A stretch of 64,000 nt of DNA from Bradyrhizobium sp. CER78 (GTDB lineage Bacteria > Pseudomonadota > Alphaproteobacteria > Rhizobiales > Xanthobacteraceae), in contig NZ_JARVWP010000002.1 of NCBI RefSeq assembly GCF_029846235.1, forward strand, positions 540,925-604,924. Direction: 5' to 3'. The notes beneath the pieces are model-generated. The model searched no databases, was not told the DNA's origin, and saw only the letters and a program-made list of their open reading frames with translations. The position numbers were made by a program, and so were the translations under genes. The first letter of the stretch is position 1. Each line of letters opens with the position of its first letter. Of this stretch, positions 17,065 to 23,498 are shown piece by piece.

Positions 17065-17873
17065 GCAGCGCGTGCCGTCACTCGCGGAACTGGCGCGATC
17101 CGGCGCACCGGGTCGGTCCAGGTGATGATCTCGAAATGGCCGTCCTCATGTTCGGCGAGCGCGGTGCAACTCTCCACCCAGTCGCCGCAATTCATGTAGC
17201 GGATGCCGTGCTCGTCATGAATCGTCGCGTAGTGGATGTGGCCGCAGATCACGCCGTCGCAGCCGTGACGCCGCGCCTCGCCCGCAAGCGTCGCCTCGAA
17301 CGCGCCGATATAGTTCACCGCCTTCTTGACCTTCAGCTTGGCCCATTGCGACAGCGACCAGTAGGGAACGCCGAACATCTTGCGGAAGAAGTTGACGAAG
17401 CGATTCATCTGGATCGCGAAGTCGTAGGCCTTGTCGCCGAGATGGGCGAGCCAGCGCGCGTTCTGCACCACGAGATCGAAGATGTCGCCGTGGATGATGA
17501 GGTAGCGCTTGCCGTCGGCGCCGGTGTGGACGGTGTTCTCCACCACGTCGATGCCGCCGAAATGCGTGCCGTAATATTTGCGCAGGAACTCGTCGTGGTT
17601 GCCCGGGACGTAGATCACCTTGGCGCCCTTGCGCGCCTTGCGCAGCATCTTCTGCACGAAGTCGTTGTGAGTCTGCGGCCAGTACCAGTTCGACTTCAGC
17701 GCCCAGCCGTCGACGATATCACCAACGAGGTAGATCGTGTCGGCATCGTGAGAGCGGAGGAAGTCCAACAGGCGGTCGGCTTGCGAACCGCGGGCTCCGA
17801 GATGGACATCGGAGATAAACAAAGTGCGAAAGCGCCGCTCGGGGCTTTCTTCACTCAAGGAGTCACTTCCCAT
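17061..17873 (-). CDS. LpxH-like metallophosphoesterase
   Basis: This 270-residue calcineurin-like phosphoesterase has the binuclear-metal motifs DVHLG (D22, H24), GDIVDGW (D52), PGNHDEF (N92, H93), HGDIFD and GHIHYA. It resembles the UDP-2,3-diacylglucosamine hydrolase (LpxH) family. Many Rhizobiales use LpxI for that lipid A step and carry this protein as an extra paralogue, so the precise substrate is uncertain. ATG 17873 (MGSDSL) is preferred; an in-frame extension to 17936 looks unrelated. It lies directly upstream of, and overlaps, a glycosyltransferase, which suggests paired work on a lipid-linked sugar. Confidence 0.82.
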   Translation of the reverse strand: MGSDSLSEESPERRFRTLFISDVHLGARGSQADRLLDFLRSHDADTIYLVGDIVDGWALKSNWYWPQTHNDFVQKMLRKARKGAKVIYVPGNHDEFLRKYYGTHFGGIDVVENTVHTGADGKRYLIIHGDIFDLVVQNARWLAHLGDKAYDFAIQMNRFVNFFRKMFGVPYWSLSQWAKLKVKKAVNYIGAFEATLAGEARRHGCDGVICGHIHYATIHDEHGIRYMNCGDWVESCTALAEHEDGHFEIITWTDPVRRIAPVPRVTARAA

Positions 17874-18174
17874 GCCTGTGCACCTAACAGATTCTTGTGA
17901 CAAGGCGATGACGATCCCCGCGACCTGAGGCTCCACAAAGAGTTAACGAGAATCAGCAGCGCGCCCCTGCCCTGCGGATAACAGCCGCATGCGACAATCT
18001 GGCGACATCGGCGCTCGCGGCTGTGAGGAACAGGCGTGGTGTTGCTGCATATCGCAGCGGAACAACGCGCGTGACGAATGCGTAGCCCGGATGGAGCGAA
18101 GCGTAATCCGGGGTCCTTCGTGCGCGGATGAACCGTTCCCGGATTTCGCTTCGCTACATCCGGGCTACGGCGGC
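17874..18174. other. Intergenic region without a gene
   Basis: Between the divergent-side end of the phosphoesterase and the 3' end of thiD I find no credible coding frame. The thiD-proximal part is a palindromic repeat (18081-18169). The rest should hold the phosphoesterase promoter, but no clear -35/-10 pair stands out. Confidence 0.6.
18081..18169. repeat. Palindromic repeat with CGTAGCCCGG ends
   Basis: The outer arms CGTAGCCCGG and CCGGGCTACG are exact inverse copies, and an inner pair (GGAGCGAAGCGTAATCCGG / CCGGATTTCGCTTCGCTAC) is imperfect. It ends 5 bp from the thiD stop codon. A sister element with CGTAGGGCGG ends lies at 57897. Both look like dispersed repeats of this genus. Confidence 0.75.
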
Positions 18175-18972
18175 TCAGTAGTATTTGTGGAAGTGATGCA
18201 CCGGCCCGTGGCCGTGGCCGACGGCGAAGCGATCGGCGGCTGCGATCGCATCTGATATCCAGGCCTTGGCGTTGCGCACGGCGGTCTCCATCGCTTCGCC
18301 CTTCGCGAGCCCTGCCGCAATCGCCGATGACAGCGAGCAACCTGTGCCGTGCGTGTTCGCGGTCGCGATGCGCGGCGCCGCGAGCGCGATGCTGCGCGCT
18401 CCTTCGATCAGATAGTCGATGCTCTCGGCGCCGTGGCCGTGACCGCCCTTGACCAGCACCGCGCGACAGCCCATCGCGAGCAATTGCCTTCCCTGCCGCT
18501 CGACGTCGGCCTCGCTCGCCGCAACGGGCTCGTTCAAGAGCGCCGCCGCTTCCGGCAGGTTCGGCGTGATCAGCGAGGCCAGCGGAAACAGCTTGGTCTT
18601 CAGCGCATCGACCGCCTCGGCGGCAAGCAGGCGGTCGCCTGATGTTGCAACCATCACCGGGTCGAGCACGATATGGCGCGGCGCCCAGCGCTTCAGCCCA
18701 TCGGCGATCGCCGCGATGGTCTCGGCCTGCGCGACCATGCCGATCTTGACCGCGCCGACGTCGAGATCGGAGAACACGGCATCGATCTGCGCCGTGACGA
18801 AGGAAGCCGGCACCGGATGGATACCGCTGACCCCCGTGGTGTTCTGCGCGGTCAGCGCCGTGATCGCCGAGGCGCCATAGACCCCGAGCGCGGCAAAGCT
18901 CTTGAGGTCGGCCTGGATGCCCGCGCCGCCCGAGGAATCCGAGCCGGCAATGGTGAGCGCGACCGGCGTCAT
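18175..18972 (-). CDS. thiD: Hydroxymethylpyrimidine/phosphomethylpyrimidine kinase
   Basis: This 265-residue ribokinase-fold enzyme makes HMP-PP for thiamine synthesis by phosphorylating HMP and then HMP-P. Family marks are [18 protein letters not shown] at the N-terminus, [20 protein letters not shown] and the anion hole/catalytic [13 protein letters not shown] near the end. The C-terminus is His-rich ([14 protein letters not shown]), an unusual tail that could bind metal. Start ATG 18972 gives the standard N-terminus. I found no TPP riboswitch-like sequence upstream and no other thi genes nearby. Confidence 0.93.
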   Translation of the reverse strand: MTPVALTIAGSDSSGGAGIQADLKSFAALGVYGASAITALTAQNTTGVSGIHPVPASFVTAQIDAVFSDLDVGAVKIGMVAQAETIAAIADGLKRWAPRHIVLDPVMVATSGDRLLAAEAVDALKTKLFPLASLITPNLPEAAALLNEPVAASEADVERQGRQLLAMGCRAVLVKGGHGHGAESIDYLIEGARSIALAAPRIATANTHGTGCSLSSAIAAGLAKGEAMETAVRNAKAWISDAIAAADRFAVGHGHGPVHHFHKYY

Positions 18973-19164
18973 CTTGTGGCACCCGCGGTTGATGCAAATG
19001 AGACTGTTACGAACAACACCATGGCCTGTCCTAGCCCGGCCGCCGATTGCCAGCAAGTTCGCCTGACTTTACCGCGCGTTGGCCCTGCCTTGCCCCTTCT
19101 TGTCCCCTTGCCTTGGCCGCCGGTTTTTGGCCTATAGTCGCGGAAATCCCCGGAGACGACTTTG

Positions 19165-19410
19165 ATGGTTCCTTTCTTCGTCCAGATCAAATGCAAGCTC
19201 GGCCAGTCCTACACCGTCGCCAATGCGCTGGCGGAAGCCGAGATTGCGTCCGAGATCTATTCCACCGCGGGCAATTACGATCTCCTGGTCAAGTTCTACG
19301 TCGACCACGACACCGACATTGGCCATTTCATCAACGAGAAGGTTCAGGTGATCCCGGGCATCCAGGACACCCTCACCATCATCACCTTCAAGGCGTTCGG
19401 CGCGAAGTAG
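19165..19410 (+). CDS. Stand-alone Lrp/AsnC effector (RAM) domain protein
   Basis: At 81 residues the protein consists only of the AsnC_trans_reg ligand-binding/dimerisation domain (VQIKCKLGQSY, YSTAGNYDLLVKFYV, VIPGIQDTLTIITF). The helix-turn-helix half of Lrp/AsnC regulators is absent and cannot be found in frame upstream. Such domains form amino-acid-binding octamers or may partner full-length Lrp proteins. Start ATG 19165 follows CGGAGA; a TTG one codon earlier is possible. It is divergent from thiD. Confidence 0.85.
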   Translation: MVPFFVQIKCKLGQSYTVANALAEAEIASEIYSTAGNYDLLVKFYVDHDTDIGHFINEKVQVIPGIQDTLTIITFKAFGAK

Positions 19411-19506
19411 CGCATCGATCTTCACACGCGCCCGCTTGGCGAGGCGCGCGCCGCTAAAGCGCGATGAGATCAGGTTGAATCATCATCGCGCCTTAGATTC
19501 TTGTCT

Positions 19507-19554
19507 AAGCATGATCCTTTCGGAAAACCGCTTCGCACTTTTCCGGATCATGCT
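19507..19554. repeat. GATCATG-type palindromic repeat, copy B
   Basis: The arms AGCATGATCC and GGATCATGCT enclose an inner CGGAAAA/TTTTCCGG stem with the hallmark CGCTTCGCAC loop. On the minus strand it starts immediately after the TAG stop of the TetR gene (19555-19557). Confidence 0.82.
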
Positions 19555-20160
19555 CTAGGCGGAAGGCGCCGCGTCGATCAGCGCCTTCAGGAACGTGACG
19601 ACGATCCGGCCGCTGCGGCTCACTTCGCCGGCCCTCGACAGTAGCGCCATGCCGCGGCCCAATGCGATGAAGCCGGTGGCGATCTCGACGGGATCGGCGG
19701 GCGGCTGCTTGCCAAGCAACTCGAACAGGCGCGTCACCAGCACGCCCAGGGCACGGCGGTGCTTGCGGTTGAGCTCGTTATAGCCTTGCGCGAAAGTCGG
19801 GCTGCGCAGCGCCTGCAATTGCAGCTCGATCGCCAGCACGGCAAACCCCGGATCGGAATTGGCGGTGGCGGCCCATTTTTCGAGGCCGGCCATCAGCTTC
19901 GCAGGCTCGCCCGATGCCTGCCCCAATACGCCTTCGATTTTTGCGCGCTCCTCGGATTGGTGCTGTTGCACCAGTTCCAGCAGGATCGCCTCCTTGTCGG
20001 GAAAATTCGAATAGAACGCGCCCTGCGAAAATCCGGCGGCATCGGCGATGTCGCGCACCGAGGCCTGCGCAAACCCCTTCTTGATGATCTCCTCACGCGC
20101 CGCCTCGATCAGGAGGCTCTTCGTACGGGCCTGACTTTCCTCGCGATTTAGCCTGGGCAA
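19555..20160 (-). CDS. TetR-family transcriptional regulator
   Basis: This 201-residue TetR-type repressor has its N-terminal HTH at about residues 15-60 (ASVRDIADAAGFSQGAFYSNFPDKEAI, recognition helix around SQGAFYSNF). The C-terminal domain is all helical, as expected for a ligand pocket. The start is TTG 20160, supported by AGGAG 9 nt upstream. It is divergent from a membrane protein gene, and the 124-bp gap holds GATA/TATC-rich palindromes (20186-20242), so it probably represses itself and the membrane protein/DoxX pair. Inducer unknown. Confidence 0.88.
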   Translation of the reverse strand: MPRLNREESQARTKSLLIEAAREEIIKKGFAQASVRDIADAAGFSQGAFYSNFPDKEAILLELVQQHQSEERAKIEGVLGQASGEPAKLMAGLEKWAATANSDPGFAVLAIELQLQALRSPTFAQGYNELNRKHRRALGVLVTRLFELLGKQPPADPVEIATGFIALGRGMALLSRAGEVSRSGRIVVTFLKALIDAAPSA

Positions 20161-20185
20161 CGGATCCGGCTCCTGCAGCTACAAA

Positions 20186-20242
20186 TATCAGTTGATTTTC
20201 AGATACCAAATGATATCTATTTCAGATAGCAGTCGGTATCTG
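20186..20242. promoter_or_regulatory. Candidate TetR operators in divergent promoter region
   Basis: Three overlapping or adjacent inverted repeats are built from the same half-site. 20223-20242 is CAGATA-N8-TATCTG (perfect arms), 20201-20218 is AGATAC...GATATCT (one mismatch pair), and 20186-20205 is TATC...GATA. They lie between the TetR start and the divergent gene at 20285, where an autoregulating TetR protein would bind. Confidence 0.55.
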
Positions 20243-20284
20243 TAAATCAGCGCGTCGGACGAACGCACGGGGAGCAGCTATATC

Positions 20285-20959
20285 ATGCGGAGCAGTCCAA
20301 TGGACCGTACGCTTGCCATTCTGGCGACGCTCGCGGCATCGACCGTCGCCGCCATGGTGATCGGGATCCTCACCACCAAGGGTTCGCAGGACTTCTTCCA
20401 GACCGCCCGCTCCCTCGAAGCTTATGGCGCGCACCTCGGGACCCCCCTCGTACCGTTCGGCCTGCGGCTCAATCTCGGGCTCGATAATCTCTTCATGATC
20501 TTCTACGGCGCATTTTTCACCGTGCTGGCCGCACGGCTGCGTACGATGATGGACCCCTATCTGCTAGGCATTGCGCTCGCCGCCATGATGCTCACGGTTT
20601 TGCTCGATTGCGTCGAGAACCACCACATCATGACCATGGTGCATGCGATCCAGAACGGATTGCCGCTGTCGCCGGCCGACGGGGAACTGCAGATGATCGC
20701 CTCCCAGGTCAAGTTTCACGCCAGCTATCTCGCAGCCTTGCTGTTCTCGTTCGGCTTCCTGCAGTTCGGCAAGCTCGGCAGGACCATCGCGGTGGTGCTG
20801 TGGTGCTACATCCCGTTCCGGGTCCTGATTTCGGTTACGCCGGTGGAGCAGGCGAAGGCGCTGGTCCTGGGACGGACGATCTTCTTCGTCTTTGCCTTCA
20901 TCCTGTCCGCCGTCCTGTTCGCTTCACAGGCGAGATACCACGCTCGCAACAGCCAATAA
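20285..20959 (+). CDS. Polytopic membrane protein of unknown function
   Basis: 224 residues with about six hydrophobic helices (for example TLAILATLAASTVAAMVIGI, LFMIFYGAFFTVLA, LLFSFGFLQFG, TIFFVFAFILSAVLF). I recognise no family. An aspartate/cysteine/glutamate pocket (LLDCVENHH) sits in a loop with adjacent histidines and could bind metal or haem, but that is speculation. An upstream GGGGAG may serve as RBS; a second ATG at 20300 is possible. It is followed 20 bp later by a DoxX gene and is divergent from TetR, so the three form one regulatory unit. Confidence 0.8.
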   Translation: MRSSPMDRTLAILATLAASTVAAMVIGILTTKGSQDFFQTARSLEAYGAHLGTPLVPFGLRLNLGLDNLFMIFYGAFFTVLAARLRTMMDPYLLGIALAAMMLTVLLDCVENHHIMTMVHAIQNGLPLSPADGELQMIASQVKFHASYLAALLFSFGFLQFGKLGRTIAVVLWCYIPFRVLISVTPVEQAKALVLGRTIFFVFAFILSAVLFASQARYHARNSQ

Positions 20960-20979
20960 CAAGCCCGGAGGATCCTTTC

Positions 20980-21333
20980 ATGCCGATCTCGATGGTCACG
21001 ATTGCCGGACGAAGCCTGCTCGCATTGTTGTTCATCCTTGCCGGCGTAGCCAAGATCGGCGGCCCGAAGCCGTTCCTCGACCACATGGCGGCCCACCATA
21101 TTCCCGGTGTGCTGCTGCCGCTGGTCATCGCGCTCGAGCTTGGTGCGGGCCTGGCGCTGCTGATCGGATGGCAGTTGTCATTTGCCGCCGGCGCGCTGGC
21201 GCTGTTTTGCCTCGCGACCGCGTTCGGCTTTCACCTCGACCTCGCCGACAAGGCGGAACGAACGCTGTTCTTCAAGGATCTCGCGCTTGCCGGTGGGTTG
21301 ATGGTCATTGCCGCCACTGCGTGGCGCGGATAG
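20980..21333 (+). CDS. DoxX-family membrane protein
   Basis: A 117-residue, four-helix protein of the DoxX/TQO-small-subunit family, with the typical start GRSLLALLFILAGVAKIGGP and the K-x-F-K-D/LAL region near the end (TLFFKDLALAGGL). DoxX proteins act in the inner membrane, often as quinone-linked partners in redox stress. CGGAGGA lies 8 bp before the ATG. It is the second gene after the uncharacterised membrane protein and is convergent with a cytochrome c gene, 11 bp away. Confidence 0.85.
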   Translation: MPISMVTIAGRSLLALLFILAGVAKIGGPKPFLDHMAAHHIPGVLLPLVIALELGAGLALLIGWQLSFAAGALALFCLATAFGFHLDLADKAERTLFFKDLALAGGLMVIAATAWRG

Positions 21334-21344
21334 CCGCCACGCAA

Positions 21345-22298
21345 TCAGGAAGGATCGGTCTTGTCCGCCTTGCGCGTCGGCTTTGGCGGCCCGTCGACCG
21401 GCGGCAGCGACTTGATATAGTCGGCGATCGCGTCGCGATCGGAAGGCGAGAGCTGCGAGGTGTTGCGGATCACGCGCACCATCGATCCGCCGGCGCTATC
21501 GCCATCCGGCGTCTGTCCGCTCTCGAGGAAATAGGCGATATCCTTCGCGCTCCAGTCCGCGATCCCCCGCGGCGTGATGTTGGGCACCCAGCCTTCGCCC
21601 TCCGGGTTCGGGCCGCCGGCGAAGCGCTGCGAGCTGACGATGCCGCCGAGAAAATTCCGCGGGCTGTGACACTCGGCGCAGTGACCGAAGCTGTTGACGA
21701 GATAGGCGCCGCGATACCAATGCGCCGAGCGGCTTGCATCCGCAATAAACGGCTTGCCGTCCATGAACAGGAATTTCCAGACCCCGACATCGCGCCTGAT
21801 GTTGAATGGAAACGGCACATCGTGATCGCGCACCTTGCCGGCGACCGGCGGCAAGGTCTTCAGATAGGCGAACAGGTCGCGCACGTCATTGACCCTGGCG
21901 TGCTGATAGGACGTGTAGGGAAACGCCGGGAAGTAATGCGTCCCCGACGGCGAGGTGCCCTTCATGACAGCGGTGACGAAATCGGCCTCGCTCCAGCTCC
22001 CAATGCCGTCGTTCGGGTCGGGCGAGATGTTCGGCGCGTAGAAGGTGCCGAACGGCGACGGTATCGCGAGCCCGCCGCCGAGCTTTGTGCGGTCATCCTG
22101 CTTCGGCACGGCATGGCAGGAGGAACATCCCCCCGCATTGAACGTTGTGAGCCCGTTGGCGAGGTTAGGCTGGTAGGCGGGCAGCGCGCTCGCGGCGACG
22201 GTCGCGGGGATCGTCAGCCACCAGAACACGCCGAAGCCGATGAGGCTCGCCAGGCCGGCCAGAAGGAGAATTCGTCGCAACATTCGCCGATCCGTCAT
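21345..22298 (-). CDS. Membrane-anchored diheme cytochrome c
   Basis: 317 residues with one N-terminal membrane segment (about 9-35) and two haem c sites, C58-SSC-H62 and C207-AEC-H211, each in its own cytochrome domain. The spacing and motifs (AGGCSSCHAVP, FGHCAECHSPRN) resemble the cytochrome subunits of membrane alcohol/aldehyde/gluconate dehydrogenases, but those carry three haems and no dehydrogenase gene is beside it. It probably shuttles electrons in the periplasm to a terminal oxidase. Start ATG 22298; an in-frame extension to 22343 overlaps the upstream region. Confidence 0.87.
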   Translation of the reverse strand: MTDRRMLRRILLLAGLASLIGFGVFWWLTIPATVAASALPAYQPNLANGLTTFNAGGCSSCHAVPKQDDRTKLGGGLAIPSPFGTFYAPNISPDPNDGIGSWSEADFVTAVMKGTSPSGTHYFPAFPYTSYQHARVNDVRDLFAYLKTLPPVAGKVRDHDVPFPFNIRRDVGVWKFLFMDGKPFIADASRSAHWYRGAYLVNSFGHCAECHSPRNFLGGIVSSQRFAGGPNPEGEGWVPNITPRGIADWSAKDIAYFLESGQTPDGDSAGGSMVRVIRNTSQLSPSDRDAIADYIKSLPPVDGPPKPTRKADKTDPS

Positions 22299-22448
22299 TG
22301 GTCGCGTCAGTTCATCAACCAGTATGATGGCAACCGGTCGCACAAGCTCGCATCAAATTTGCCGCACTCACGATCATTTTGGGAATAAATCCGGTGAGCC
22401 GCGGTTTGAGGATTACAACCATCGTGTGACGTCAAAGGGGAGAGAACC

Positions 22449-22871
22449 ATGTCGAACAAGACCTTGCTTGCCACGCTGACACTCGGCGCCGTAGTCACCC
22501 TCGCCGGTCCGGCCTTTGCCGAAAAGCTGCACGCCAAGCTGGACGCCAAGTCCGAAGTGCCTGCGAATACCAGCGCCGGTACCGGCACTGCCGACATCGA
22601 CTACGATGCGGCCACCAAGAAGCTCAGCTGGAAACTGACCTATTCCGGCCTGTCGGGCCCTGCGACCGCCGCGCATTTCCACGGCCCCGCCGAGGCCGGC
22701 AAGAATTCCGGTGTCGCGGTCGCGATCCCGAACGCGACATCGAGCCCGGTCGAAGGCAGCGCCACGCTGACCGATGCGCAGGCCGCCGACCTTCTCGCCG
22801 GCAAGTACTATGTCAACGTCCATACCGCAGCGAACCCGGGCGGTGAGATCCGCGGCCAAGTGACGAAGTAA
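22449..22871 (+). CDS. Exported CHRD-domain protein
   Basis: 140 residues with a clear Sec signal peptide (1 to about 24, cleaved after AFA) and a single CHRD domain, the module first described in chordin. Family marks are KLDAKSEVPAN, AAHFHGPA (possible metal site) and YYVNVHTAANPGGEIRGQV at the end. Bacterial CHRD proteins are periplasmic or surface proteins whose function is not established. RBS GGGGAGAG precedes the ATG. A bidirectional hairpin at 22901 separates it from the cytochrome c556 gene. Confidence 0.92.
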   Translation: MSNKTLLATLTLGAVVTLAGPAFAEKLHAKLDAKSEVPANTSAGTGTADIDYDAATKKLSWKLTYSGLSGPATAAHFHGPAEAGKNSGVAVAIPNATSSPVEGSATLTDAQAADLLAGKYYVNVHTAANPGGEIRGQVTK

Positions 22872-22900
22872 GACCTCAACAACAAACGGCCGACACAACA

Positions 22901-22930
22901 AAGGGCGGACGCCTCGCAGCGTCCGCCCTT
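22901..22930. terminator. Bidirectional terminator between convergent genes
   Basis: A perfect 12-bp stem (AAGGGCGGACGC / GCGTCCGCCCTT) with a 6-nt CTCGCA loop lies between the CHRD and cytochrome c556 stop codons. Short T/A runs flank both sides, so it can end transcription in both directions. Confidence 0.8.
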
Positions 22931-22949
22931 CTTGTCGTCCGAATGGCGA

Positions 22950-23396
22950 TCAGCCCTTCTTGAGGCGATAGGTCTCGTGGCAGCCGCCGCACTGCTTGCC
23001 GATCACACCGAGCTCCGCCTTCAGCGTGTCGACATCCTTGACCTTGCCCTTGGCTTCCGAAACAGTCTTGGCAAAGCTCGCGATGTGCTGCTCGAAGCCG
23101 GCCTTGTCTTCCCAGATCTTCGGCGAAGGGGCGTAATCGCCATCCAACTTGACGCCTTTCATGCTCTCGGGGAACAGCGTCGGAAGCTGCTTGGCGGTGT
23201 CCTCGAACTGGGCCAGCGCGGCATCGACGGTGGCCTGGTCGTAGGGCTTCTCGCCCTTGACCATCGCCACCAGCGCGCCCGCATTCTTGCCATTGCCCTT
23301 CATCATGCCCTGGGTCTTCTTGACCTGCTCCTGATCGGCCACGACCGCACCGGCACTCAAGGCAAGCATCGCAGCAACGACGACAATCCGCTTCAT
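22950..23396 (-). CDS. Cytochrome c' / c556 family protein
   Basis: 148 residues with a signal peptide (about 1-21), a four-helix-bundle sequence and a C-terminal haem c site CGGCH (KQCGGCHETYRLKKG), where cytochrome c' proteins carry it. These periplasmic proteins bind NO or act in electron transfer. ATG 23396 follows GAGGGG; a TTG two codons earlier is less likely. It is the second c-type cytochrome within 2 kb and lies close to the molybdenum hydroxylase gene, which reads the same way upstream. Confidence 0.9.
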   Translation of the reverse strand: MKRIVVVAAMLALSAGAVVADQEQVKKTQGMMKGNGKNAGALVAMVKGEKPYDQATVDAALAQFEDTAKQLPTLFPESMKGVKLDGDYAPSPKIWEDKAGFEQHIASFAKTVSEAKGKVKDVDTLKAELGVIGKQCGGCHETYRLKKG

Positions 23397-23498
23397 CGGC
23401 AAAACCCCTCAATTCCGCTCTGTCCGGGTCCGCAGGTCGCGGCCGGTCTGGTTTGCAAACACCGCAGGCGGAATGTTCATTCCGCCTGCGACAATTTA

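Noticed and set aside
18973..19164. TPP riboswitch upstream of thiD
   Set aside because: The CTGAGA core and the conserved stems of the THI element are not present.
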